Part shown: positions 19,769-27,651 of the stretch, in pieces
How positions within the stretch are numbered: position 1 is the stretch's first letter
Layout of the letters: each line of letters starts with the position of its first letter
Source: CAVPFA01 sp963703655
Lineage (GTDB): Bacteria > Actinomycetota > Acidimicrobiia > Acidimicrobiales > Bog-793
Assembly (NCBI GenBank): GCA_963703655.1
Contig: CAVPFA010000004.1
Coordinates: forward strand, 434,001-498,000
DNA: 64,000 bases
Direction of reading: 5' to 3'
The notes under the pieces: model-generated
What the model was told of the DNA's origin: nothing
Databases searched by the model: none
Seen by the model: the letters and a program-made list of their open reading frames with translations, nothing else
Made by a program: the position numbers and the translations under genes

Positions 19769-21334
19769 CTAGCTGTGAAGGTCGAGCGGTTCAACGCGGG
19801 CCGCTTGTCGCATCCTCGCCTGTCCCATTCCGGCCTCGCGGTCCGGCGTCTCGATGCGGGCCTCGCTGCCCGCCTCGAGCGTGGTGACGAGGTTGCCGCC
19901 GAGGGCCGCCTCGCCGATTAGCTCGGCGACCCGGCCAGCCTCCGCGCCCTGGTCGCGGACGACCGTACCGTCCACGGGTGCGAACAGCGACCGCACGGCC
20001 GCAAGAAGAGGCACGAGCGGCGGCGCCGGCCGGCGGTCGGTGACGTAGAGCGCCTGGCTCGAGACGATGGCGACGATCGCGAGGGTCTCGTCGAGACACT
20101 CAGCCGCCCGGCGCTCCTTGCGGTAGGCGCTGAAGGTCGGCGAGGAAACGTCGTTCTGGGGGTCGTTGATGCTCGCGGGAAGCAGCGTGGGGGCCGCCGC
20201 GGCCCGCGCCTCTTCCGCGAACGAGCCCGCGATCCAGCCGAACAGGTTCGTGGCACCGCCGGCGGAATCGGGCGCGAAGCCCCGGGGATTGAGGAAATGA
20301 GGAAGCCCCGAGACGATGCTGAGATGCATCGCAGTGACCTGGCGCTCGGCCACGAGCGCGAGCTCGGCCCAGGCGATCGAGACCATCCCGAGCGCAGCCG
20401 GGGCCGCGGCGTTGTGGTATCCCCCCGTCGAGAGGACCCGCCCGAACGGGTGAGCCCCGTCCGGCGGAACGTAGACGGGGTTCTGTGTCACCGAACGGAG
20501 CGCGACGGCCGCGGCGCGTTCGAGCGCCTCGACCGCACGTCGCGCCTGACCGAGCACGCGCGGCACGATCCTGTAGCTGACCGGTGCCTGGTGGCCAAGT
20601 CGGTGCTCGGTCCCCGCCCCCTCGAGGTGACCGCGTACGGCACGCAGCGCGGCTGTCTCCTGCTCGTCTCCCCACAGGGACTCGAGAACCTCGTCGTAGG
20701 CGTCGAGTGGCGCCGCGATGGCCTCGATCGAAAGGGCGAAGAGCTGCTCGGCGTGGGAGAGGCGGTGCCGCGCGTGCAGCGCCGCGTCGGCGAGCAGCGC
20801 GGACGAGGCGGGAGAGCCGTTGATGAGCGCCATCCCTTCGCCCTCCTCGAGCTCGAGGTCGGACAGGCCCATCATCACGTGCCGCATCGGCAGGACCTCG
20901 CCGGCGCCGACCTGGCCGTCGAGAGGCACCTTCGGTAGCGGACCCTCGAGCAGGGCTGCGACACGCTCGGCGACGACCGGCCGAACCTTCGCGTTGCCCT
21001 CGACGAAATCCGCGAGCCGGGCGAACACGATGCCGCGCACGACCCGGTCGTCGAGAAACCCCCCGCCGAAGCCACGACCTGAGCGGCCGCTGAACGAACG
21101 AGCAAAGGCGAGCTGATCCTCGGGGGGGATGGTCACGGTTACCTCGAGGCCCGCGCGAGTCGTGACGCCGTAGAAGAAGGCCGACCGGTCCGAGTCCAGC
21201 AGCGCGACGAACGCTGCCCGCGCCTCGGCCATCGCCCTCCGGGCGACCGGGCCTATCTCCACCGCCTCGCCCATCGCGACGCGGCGGAAGTTCTCGATCG
21301 TGAAGTCATCGCGCGTGTCGACGACGACGGTCAT
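19769..21334 (-). CDS. Histidine ammonia-lyase-fold protein without the MIO triad, copy 2
   Basis: A 521-residue intact member of the aromatic amino acid lyase family. It keeps the Tyr loop FFYGVTTRAGLEV, a TQNPVYVPP motif, the STGGYHNAAAPAALG stretch and AERQVTAMHLS. The expected MIO loop GSVGASGDLAPLAH is replaced by GQVGAGEVLPMRH, so no Ala-Ser-Gly is available for cofactor formation and the loop is one residue shorter. ATG 21334 has a strong GGGAGG site and starts 5 nt after the PabB-PabC stop. It lies directly upstream of a peptide-type importer. It may be a MIO-independent lyase or a divergent non-ammonia-lyase; the substrate is not assigned. Confidence 0.85.
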   Translation of the reverse strand: MTVVVDTRDDFTIENFRRVAMGEAVEIGPVARRAMAEARAAFVALLDSDRSAFFYGVTTRAGLEVTVTIPPEDQLAFARSFSGRSGRGFGGGFLDDRVVRGIVFARLADFVEGNAKVRPVVAERVAALLEGPLPKVPLDGQVGAGEVLPMRHVMMGLSDLELEEGEGMALINGSPASSALLADAALHARHRLSHAEQLFALSIEAIAAPLDAYDEVLESLWGDEQETAALRAVRGHLEGAGTEHRLGHQAPVSYRIVPRVLGQARRAVEALERAAAVALRSVTQNPVYVPPDGAHPFGRVLSTGGYHNAAAPAALGMVSIAWAELALVAERQVTAMHLSIVSGLPHFLNPRGFAPDSAGGATNLFGWIAGSFAEEARAAAAPTLLPASINDPQNDVSSPTFSAYRKERRAAECLDETLAIVAIVSSQALYVTDRRPAPPLVPLLAAVRSLFAPVDGTVVRDQGAEAGRVAELIGEAALGGNLVTTLEAGSEARIETPDREAGMGQARMRQAARVEPLDLHS

Positions 21335-21338
21335 CGGC

Positions 21339-23702
21339 CTACCTCCCTCGGCCACCCACCGGCTCGGAGGCAGGAGCGTACCGGTCCGAGCCGCGCGCGT
21401 GGAGACCCCGCAGCCTCCATGAGGAACAGAGGGCCTGCGCGAGCCGGCGACCTACCGGCCCACTGCCCGAGGAACGGTTCCCTCGTAGCGCAGCGACGGT
21501 CGTCAGTCCACTGATCGCGCTCGTGAGGAAGACCTCGTCGGCCGAGCCGAGATCGCAGAGCGCGAGCGGCTCGACCGAGACCTCCAAGCCGGCCAGCTCT
21601 GCGGCCCGGATCACGACCTCGCGTGTCGTCCCCGCCAGGATGCGGCCGTCGTCGGGCGGCGTCCGCACGACCGTTCCGAAGACGGCGAACACGTTGGCCC
21701 GCTCCGTTTCGAGGACCGCACCGTCCGTGTCGACGAGGAGGAGCTGCTCTGAGGTGTCGAGGCAGAGCTCGCCGCGCAGATCGAGCAAGATCCTGCGATC
21801 GTGCCATTTGTGGCGCCCGAGGCCCCCCGGCAGGACGACAGGCACCAACGTCACAGGACGGCCCGGCACGCCCGAGAAAGCCTCCGGCGCCGGCGAGGCG
21901 TCGAGCTCGGTCCCTAAAGCCCCGCCCGAGGAGGGCCACACGTGAACCCGGAGGCGCTGAGCGCCGGGGCGCGCAGCCGCCAGCTCGGTCACCTCGGTTC
22001 CGAGGCTGGCCGGCGGCTGCGATCCGTAGAGGCAAGCGACGCTTGCCGCGAGCCGGCCGAGATGGGACTCGAGGTCGACGGGCCGGCCTCCGACCACGAG
22101 CAACGTCTCGAAGACGCCTGCGCCGGGGTCGGGGTAGCGGTCGGGCTGCGCGGCTCCGGGCGGGCCGGCTCCGGGCGGGCCGGCTCCGGGCTGGCCGCCT
22201 CCGGGCGGGCCGCCTCCGGGCTGGCCGCCTCCGGGCTGGCCGGTTCGGGGCGCCGGCCGGGCTCCCGCAGCTCGCGCCGCATCGCTCGGCGGCCGTCCGG
22301 GCCACGAGCCCAGCTCCGACCCCACGGCCGCAAGCAGCGGCCGGGCCTTGTCAAAGCACTCCTCGAGCTCACGATCGGGGTCCGAGTCCGCAACGACGCC
22401 GCCGCCGACCCCGAGCCAGACCCTGCCCGACGCAATCTCGAAAGTGCGGATCGCCACGTTCAGCTCGAGGCCCGACAAGGGGCTCGCGATCCCGATGGCC
22501 CCCGTGTATACCTCGCGGGCTGTTGTTTCGAGCGAGCTCACGAGTTCCATCGCCCGGACCTTGGGCGCGCCTGTGACAGAGCCGGGTGGGAACGTGGCGC
22601 GCAGCAGCTCAGCGTCGGCTACCCCCTCGGACAGCTCTCCGGTCACATCCGAGACCAGGTGCCAGACGCCCGGGTGCTCCTCGGCTCTGCACAGCTCAGA
22701 AACTGCGACGCTGCCGTAGCGGCACACCCTTCCGAGATCGTTTCGCACCAGATCGACGATCATCACGTTCTCCGCCCGGTCCTTGGGGGAAGCGAGCAGG
22801 AGGTCGCGCTGGCGCGAGGACGGACCCTGGCGCTTGGCGGTGCCCTTGATGGGCGAGCTCAGGACGTGGCGGCCCTGTCGCCGGAGGAACAGCTCGGGCG
22901 AGAAGCTGGCAACCGTCGAGGACGGGTAACCGAGGTAGGCGCCAAAGCGCGGCCGTAGGCGGCTGGCGCCGGTACAGAACAGCTCGACCGGGTCGCCGCG
23001 GAACCCGGTTTCGAGGCGCGTGCAGACGTTGACCTGGAAGACGTCACCCGACCGGATGTGCTCGATGGTGCGGGATACCGCGAGGAGGTGCCTGTCCGGC
23101 GGCGGAGTCGGGAGAAACGGCCCGCACCCGAACGTGTGGTGATCCGGGCCGGGCGCGAGGGCGCGCCGCTGCCACTCGGCGAGGCGTGACTCGAGGCGTG
23201 CGGACTGCTCGTCGGACCAGAGCGCCTCGAACCACCACCGGCCCGAGGTGTCGCGGCGCAGCACGTGATCGTAAAAGGCGAGCATGGACCGCGGCACCGG
23301 CACCGGGCGGTGCGGCGGGGGCGGCAATCGCTCGACGAGACGGCCGAGGCCGTACCCGAGGTACCCGACCCAGCCACCGCCCGTCACGGCTTCGGGGCTT
23401 CCGGTGATCTCGGGCTGCTCGTCGAGGATGGCGAACGGATCGGCCGGGTCCTCGAGGACCAGTAGAGGGTCCGAGCCGATCAACGCGCCTCCCCCCGACC
23501 ACGCGCCCACGAGCGCGAACGGGCAGGCATCGGCCGCCGCCGCCCTGAGCACGGCGGTCGGGCTGGCCCGCGTCGCGAGCGGCACCCGCACGGCGCGCGC
23601 CGAGGGCGGCGGGACGCATGCGGGCGTGCTCGCCCGCTTCAGCCCGGCGGTTCGCACTCTGGTGCTTCTCGCAGGGTCAGCCCTGGCGGTCAGGACCCGC
23701 AC
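21339..23702 (-). CDS. pabBC: Fused aminodeoxychorismate synthase component I and aminodeoxychorismate lyase (PabB-PabC)
   Basis: 787 residues. The N-terminal part is a chorismate-utilising PabB/TrpE domain, with FQVNVCTRLE, SFSPELFLRR, SSPIKGTAKR, KDRAENVMIVDLVRNDLGRV, TFPPGSVTGAPKVRAMEL and YTGAIGI. After a Gly/Pro linker at about residues 485-520 comes a PLP fold-IV PabC domain (GVFETLLVVGGRPVDLESHLGRLAAS, KWHDRR with the PLP lysine, TERANVFAVFG, DEVFLTSAISGL). Together they make 4-aminobenzoate for folate. The GTG start overlaps the upstream gene by 26 nt. Folate supply fits the tetrahydrofolate-linked methyl pathway nearby, though the role is general. Confidence 0.93.
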   Translation of the reverse strand: MRVLTARADPARSTRVRTAGLKRASTPACVPPPSARAVRVPLATRASPTAVLRAAAADACPFALVGAWSGGGALIGSDPLLVLEDPADPFAILDEQPEITGSPEAVTGGGWVGYLGYGLGRLVERLPPPPHRPVPVPRSMLAFYDHVLRRDTSGRWWFEALWSDEQSARLESRLAEWQRRALAPGPDHHTFGCGPFLPTPPPDRHLLAVSRTIEHIRSGDVFQVNVCTRLETGFRGDPVELFCTGASRLRPRFGAYLGYPSSTVASFSPELFLRRQGRHVLSSPIKGTAKRQGPSSRQRDLLLASPKDRAENVMIVDLVRNDLGRVCRYGSVAVSELCRAEEHPGVWHLVSDVTGELSEGVADAELLRATFPPGSVTGAPKVRAMELVSSLETTAREVYTGAIGIASPLSGLELNVAIRTFEIASGRVWLGVGGGVVADSDPDRELEECFDKARPLLAAVGSELGSWPGRPPSDAARAAGARPAPRTGQPGGGQPGGGPPGGGQPGAGPPGAGPPGAAQPDRYPDPGAGVFETLLVVGGRPVDLESHLGRLAASVACLYGSQPPASLGTEVTELAAARPGAQRLRVHVWPSSGGALGTELDASPAPEAFSGVPGRPVTLVPVVLPGGLGRHKWHDRRILLDLRGELCLDTSEQLLLVDTDGAVLETERANVFAVFGTVVRTPPDDGRILAGTTREVVIRAAELAGLEVSVEPLALCDLGSADEVFLTSAISGLTTVAALRGNRSSGSGPVGRRLAQALCSSWRLRGLHARGSDRYAPASEPVGGRGR
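22151..22250 (-). repeat. 15-bp tandem repeats encoding a Gly/Pro linker in PabB-PabC
   Basis: About seven imperfect copies of a 15-bp unit (plus-strand form CGGCTCCGGGCGGGC) encode alternating GGGQP, GGGPP and GAGPP pentapeptides on the minus strand. They form the flexible joint between the two catalytic domains. Such GC-rich arrays are prone to length change by slippage. Confidence 0.85.
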
Positions 23703-24087
23703 GGTTGATGGTCACCGCCAACATCACCCTCTGCTCGCGCTCCATCGCAGCGCGGTAGTCGTCCCAGTCAGGGTGCTCGCCGCTGATCGAGCGGTAGTAG
23801 TCGACGAGCCAGTCCATCGCTTCTGGCAACGGGATCACCTCGGCCGTGCCGTCGATCTGAACCCATGGGCCCCAGAAATTCTCCGTGAACACGCAAATCG
23901 ACACGTTCGGGTCGCGGCGCACGTTCTTGGTCTTGAACGCCGTCTCGCGACTCGACACGGCGAGTCGTCCGCTCGCGTCGAGCGTGGCGGACACCGGCGA
24001 GAGCTGGAGAGTCCCGTCCGTCCGTCGAGTCGCAAAAACTGCCCGGTGGTTCTCCCGCACGAACTGCCTTGCTGCATCCAGGTCCAT
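23677..24087 (-). CDS. PPOX-class (F420- or FMN-dependent) oxidoreductase
   Basis: A 136-residue split-barrel flavin-type protein. Motifs are ARQFVRENHRAVFATRRTDGTLQLSPVSATLD, then FKTKNVRRDPNVSICV and a WVQIDGTAEVI strand, typical of the F420-dependent PPOX group in actinobacteria. The ATG at 24087 has an AGGA site. It is the first gene of the leftward unit that continues through pabBC to the peptide transporter, and it is divergent from the mobA-type gene. The substrate is unknown. A role in F420-linked redox chemistry is the family expectation rather than something visible. Confidence 0.85.
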   Translation of the reverse strand: MDLDAARQFVRENHRAVFATRRTDGTLQLSPVSATLDASGRLAVSSRETAFKTKNVRRDPNVSICVFTENFWGPWVQIDGTAEVIPLPEAMDWLVDYYRSISGEHPDWDDYRAAMEREQRVMLAVTINRAGPDRQG

Positions 24088-24120
24088 CCTGCTGACCCTA
24101 GTGACTTCCTCCGGCCGCTC

Positions 24121-25020
24121 GTGACTCGCCCGGCTCGGGCCACCGTTGCGAACCCGAATACACTTCGATTCTTGAAAGATCCAACTGTCGGGATCGTCCT
24201 CGTCGGCGGGCGGTCGTCCCGGATGGGATCCCCGAAGGCGCTGCTGGAATGGCACGGCTCCACCCTCGTGCGCCGGGTCGCCGGCATCGTGGCCCGCGGG
24301 GTCGACGGGCCTGTCGTGCTCGTCCGATCGCCGGGACAGCCGCTGCCGCGCCTCCCTGACTCGTTCGAGGTCCTCGACGACCTGGAGGAGGGACGAGGCC
24401 CCCTGGGCGGGCTCTTGGTCGGGCTGGAGTCCCTCGCAGGCCGTGGCGCCGTCGCGTACGTTTCCTCGACCGACGCGCCGCTGCTCCACCCGGCGTTCGT
24501 GCGACGCGTCGCCGGCGAGCTCACCGACGGTGTCGATGCCAGCGTTCCCTACGTGCGGGGCTTCCTCCAACCGCTCGCCGCCGCCTACCGAGTGGGCCTG
24601 GCGCCTGTCGTCGCGGATCTGCTGGCCTCCGGTCGGCTGCGCACCGCGTCCCTGCTCGAAGTCTGCCGCTGGAGGGAGCTCGACGAGCAAGCCCTTCTCG
24701 CCGACGTTGACGTCAAACGCCTCGACCCGGATCTCGACTCGGTGACGAACCTGAACGGCCCCGCAGAGTACGAGGCAGCCAGAGCCCTACCCGCACCCGA
24801 GGTGCAAGTCGAGTGGCCGGGCGGGTCGCGCGCCGCCAGCCCGGGACGAGTCACGATCCGCGCGGCAACGCTCGGCGCCGCGGCCGATGCGATCGGCGTA
24901 CCTCTCGGCCGGCACGTCGTCGCGACGTTGAACGGCGCTCAGATCAGCCCGGACCCGGAGGAACCGCTCGTCGCCGGAGACGAAGTTTTCCTCGTCCGTG
25001 GGGAGGCGGGCCGCCACTGA
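24121..25020 (+). CDS. MobA-like nucleotidyltransferase fused to a MoaD/ThiS-like tail
   Basis: About 300 residues. The N-terminal part is a MobA-type NTP transferase: VGIVLVGGRSSRMGSPKALLEWHG, then LEEGRGPLGGLLVGLE, VSSTDAPLLHP and a final VTNLNGPAEYE. It should attach GMP (or another nucleotide) to molybdopterin. The last 75 or so residues form a ubiquitin-like domain of the MoaD/ThiS kind (ATLGAAADAIGV, VVATLNGAQI, PLVAGDEVFLV), but the chain ends GEAGRH rather than in a Gly-Gly. The start is uncertain: GTG 24121 is used here, and a TTG at 24172, just after a TACACT box, is an alternative. Confidence 0.82.
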   Translation: MTRPARATVANPNTLRFLKDPTVGIVLVGGRSSRMGSPKALLEWHGSTLVRRVAGIVARGVDGPVVLVRSPGQPLPRLPDSFEVLDDLEEGRGPLGGLLVGLESLAGRGAVAYVSSTDAPLLHPAFVRRVAGELTDGVDASVPYVRGFLQPLAAAYRVGLAPVVADLLASGRLRTASLLEVCRWRELDEQALLADVDVKRLDPDLDSVTNLNGPAEYEAARALPAPEVQVEWPGGSRAASPGRVTIRAATLGAAADAIGVPLGRHVVATLNGAQISPDPEEPLVAGDEVFLVRGEAGRH

Positions 25021-25069
25021 ACGGCTCGGGCGCCTTTGCGCAGGCCGCCTCTTGGGTTCGGCCGGCGGC

Positions 25070-25672
25070 TCATGTCTGGTGCGTTCGCGAGTGCGGAAGC
25101 CGAGGCAGAGGCGGCGAGACGTAGCCGGCCAGCTGACCGCCGTCGCCGGTCAGATCGGCCTTGTACTGGTCCGTGCCAGGTTCGACGACGCTGAAGCCGG
25201 TGTGATCCCCATCTCCGTTCACCACGTTCGGGCCCCTGGAACCGGGTGTATAGCTGACGACGACGGCGACGTGCTGGGCCGCCGAGGTCTGCAGGTCGAG
25301 CCCGTAGACGGCGACGTCTCCGGGTTGGGGAACGTAGCCGGACCCGATCGGGTGCCATGTACGGTGCGCGAAGCCCCATAGATAGAAGCTCACAGAGGCT
25401 GCGTTGATGTCGTCGGGCCCGAAGCCGTAGACGAACTGGACGCCGGCCTTGCGCCACGCCCAAGCGGCGAAGTCGGCGCACCATTCCTCGTCGCGGTTCG
25501 AGTTGGGGCAGTCTGCGGTTCCGACTACCCAATAGGCGCTGAATCGGTTGCAGTAGGTATTCGCAGGATCGGTCTTGTAGCCGAGTTGGCTCGTCACGAG
25601 CGCCACGATCCGGGCGCGTTGGGGAGACAACCTTGGCCCGCCGCTGCCGCCGAAGGCGATCGTCGCGATCAC
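25070..25672 (-). CDS. CHAP-domain (cysteine peptidase/amidase-like) protein, membrane anchored
   Basis: At least 200 residues. The domain has the CHAP pattern: a CNRFSAYW segment, DEEWCADFAAWAWRKAGV with the likely catalytic Cys, QPGDVAVYG, and HVAVVV with the likely catalytic His. Such domains cleave peptidoglycan cross-bridges. Upstream in the same frame lies RPRRRRLVLALAGIILIVIA, a basic stretch then a hydrophobic helix, so the protein is probably a type II membrane or secreted protein. The frame has no good start before GTG 25672. An ATG at 25826 in another frame would supply an N-terminus if one base near 25735 is an indel. Confidence 0.75.
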   Translation of the reverse strand: MIATIAFGGSGGPRLSPQRARIVALVTSQLGYKTDPANTYCNRFSAYWVVGTADCPNSNRDEEWCADFAAWAWRKAGVQFVYGFGPDDINAASVSFYLWGFAHRTWHPIGSGYVPQPGDVAVYGLDLQTSAAQHVAVVVSYTPGSRGPNVVNGDGDHTGFSVVEPGTDQYKADLTGDGGQLAGYVSPPLPRLPHSRTHQT

Positions 25673-25986
25673 GATCAGGATGATTCCGGCGAGCGCAAGG
25701 ACGAGTCGGCGCCGGCGCGGTCGCGTGCTGGGGCGCTGGCCGCGTAGGGACCGGGGTTCCGGTCCGCGCCGAGATTGCGGTACCGGGCCCGGTCGGGGCG
25801 CGACGCTCTCCGGGGCTCGTACGCATCAGGCACTTCTCAACTCTTGCGCGCCGGACTTGCGAGGAGGCGTCACCGCAGAGTTCTTGCGGGAGCTCGTCTC
25901 GCCGGAGATCGGCAAACGAGACCGCCGGCCGAGTCCATCGCCTTGCCGGTAATATCGACATGGCGCGGCCAGCAAGGGAGGCGCTT

Positions 25987-26532
25987 ATGTGGGTGATCGC
26001 AGGGGTGCTGCTGGGTCTGGTCGTCCTCGGTTCACTCATAGGGTTCCACGCCGGCCCGCACGCACATGTCGTCGCTGGATCTTTGGGCGTGCTCGCGGCT
26101 GCGTGGCTCGTTTGGATGGCCCTCGAGGGTCGCTCGGCTCCCGTGCTGTGGGCTTTGCTAAGTGCCGACGTCGTCGTCTCCGCAGGCGTCGGCGTCCTGG
26201 CGTGGAAGGGGCTCTCCGTGCGATCCGTTGATGGCTCGAAGCACCACTTGACCTCTTTGGAGGGCGCCGAAGGCGTCGCTGTCGGGGACCTCGACCCGAA
26301 CGGAATCGTTCGCGTCAACGGCGAGACCTGGTCGGCGACCGCGATGAACGCGAAGGTGCGCGCGGGGACTCTCGTGCAAGTGCTTCATGTGGACGGTCTG
26401 CGCCTCGAGGTGTGGGGGGATGAAGCCGAGCCAGCCGGCTCGGACGGCTCCAACCCCGCGGTCTCGGCTACGCAGGATCACCTGTGGTCGCTGAGCCCGG
26501 CTGATCTCGACGAGGAGAGTCGAAGAACGTGA
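25987..26532 (+). CDS. NfeD-like membrane protein
   Basis: About 181 residues. Three N-terminal hydrophobic helices (WVIAGVLLGLVVLGSLIGF and the following two) precede a soluble OB-fold-like domain with LEGAEGVAVGDLDPNGIVRVNGETWSATA and VLHVDGLRLEV, typical of the NfeD C-terminal domain. NfeD proteins act with SPFH/slipin partners in membrane microdomains. The ATG at 25987 is chosen because of the AGGGAGG site 6 nt upstream, although an ATG at 25960 is in frame. Its TGA overlaps the slipin GTG, the usual nfeD-slipin arrangement. Confidence 0.88.
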   Translation: MWVIAGVLLGLVVLGSLIGFHAGPHAHVVAGSLGVLAAAWLVWMALEGRSAPVLWALLSADVVVSAGVGVLAWKGLSVRSVDGSKHHLTSLEGAEGVAVGDLDPNGIVRVNGETWSATAMNAKVRAGTLVQVLHVDGLRLEVWGDEAEPAGSDGSNPAVSATQDHLWSLSPADLDEESRRT

Positions 26533-27518
26533 TCATTGGAATCATCGTGGGGATCGTCGTCCTGGTGCTTCTCGTATTCTCTGGGCTCTCGGTGAAGATC
26601 GTGCGCGAATACCAGCGGATCGTGCTGTTCCGGCTCGGTCGAGCCATAGGAGTCCGGGGTCCTGGACTCGTCCTGGTCAACCCGGTGACGGACCGGACCA
26701 GCTGGGTAGACCTGCGCGAGCTGTACCTGGAGATCCCCCGCCAGACCGCTATCACAAAGGACAACGCTTCGATCTCGATCGACTTCATCATCTTCTACAA
26801 GGTGGCCGATCCCTCCATGTCGGTCCTGCAGGTGCAGAACTTCGCGGGCGCGGCGCAGAACGTGGCCGCGACAACTCTTCGCAGCGTCGTCGGCGACATG
26901 GCGCTTGACGACGTCCTTTCCAAGCGTGAGGACATGAACGCTTCGCTTCGCGTACGTCTCGACGAGGTGACCGAGCGTTGGGGCGTGAAAGTGACGACCG
27001 TCGAGGTTCGCGAGGTGAACCCGCCTCCAGGTGTCCAAGAAGCGATGACTCGCCAGATGTCCGCGGAGCGCACCCGGCGGGCGGCCGTGACGGAGGCGGA
27101 AGGCCAAAAGCAGGCCGCAGTCACTCTCGCTGAAGGCACAAAGTCGGCCGCCATTCTTGCTGCTGAGGGGGACCGCCAGTCTGCGATCCTTCGCGCCGAA
27201 GGTCTCGCCTCGGCGCTCGAGCGAATCCTCACAGTGGCCCGAGGTCTCGACGCCAACACGATGCAGCTTCAGTACCTCGAGACACTGAAGCAGGTCGGCT
27301 CGTCTCCCTCGACCAAGCTCGTCGTCCCGATGGAGCTTGGCGGTCTGCTCAACGGATTGCGCAACCTGATTCCAGCCGGCCCGCTCCCAGCACGAACGGC
27401 CACCGGCGAGCCGGAGGCGGCTATCGGGCCGGCGGTGGCGATCGGGCCCGAGGTCGCTATCGGTGACGAGGTGGCTATGGGACTGGGGCTTTCGTCAGAT
27501 GGGGACCTGGGCGACTAA
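26529..27518 (+). CDS. Slipin/stomatin-like SPFH-domain protein 1
   Basis: 329 residues. One N-terminal helix is followed by an SPFH domain (VREYQRIVLFRLGRAIGVRGPGLVLV, LYLEIPRQTAITKDNASISIDFIIFYKV, LRSVVGDMALDDVLSKRE) and a coiled-coil rich in Glu/Ala/Lys (AEGQKQAAVTLAEGTKSAAILAAEGD). It is expected to oligomerise on the membrane with the overlapping NfeD partner. The last 40 residues contain a repeated AIGP/VAIG motif from a local DNA repeat (27415-27475), which is not part of the conserved fold. GTG start, GTGA overlap with nfeD. Confidence 0.92.
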   Translation: MIIGIIVGIVVLVLLVFSGLSVKIVREYQRIVLFRLGRAIGVRGPGLVLVNPVTDRTSWVDLRELYLEIPRQTAITKDNASISIDFIIFYKVADPSMSVLQVQNFAGAAQNVAATTLRSVVGDMALDDVLSKREDMNASLRVRLDEVTERWGVKVTTVEVREVNPPPGVQEAMTRQMSAERTRRAAVTEAEGQKQAAVTLAEGTKSAAILAAEGDRQSAILRAEGLASALERILTVARGLDANTMQLQYLETLKQVGSSPSTKLVVPMELGGLLNGLRNLIPAGPLPARTATGEPEAAIGPAVAIGPEVAIGDEVAMGLGLSSDGDLGD

Positions 27519-27651
27519 TCGCTGCCCGTTCCCGTAGGCGTCTTATCGACACCGCGCCAGGTCCAGCTCGCTATTGCGGTCAGCTAGCAACTAGATAGAC
27601 TGCACCTCCGAGGTCCTCCAGGGACCGCGCGCGAGCCTTCCAGGAGGGGCA

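Noticed and set aside
25987..27518. The NfeD-slipin pair as part of a phage-shock or defence system
   Set aside because: The pair is a common conserved membrane-microdomain unit, and no defence gene lies beside it.
27519..27651. Cobalamin or nickel riboswitch upstream of the NiCoT transporter
   Set aside because: The spacer is only 133 bp, and no B12-box-like element or extended pairing was recognised.
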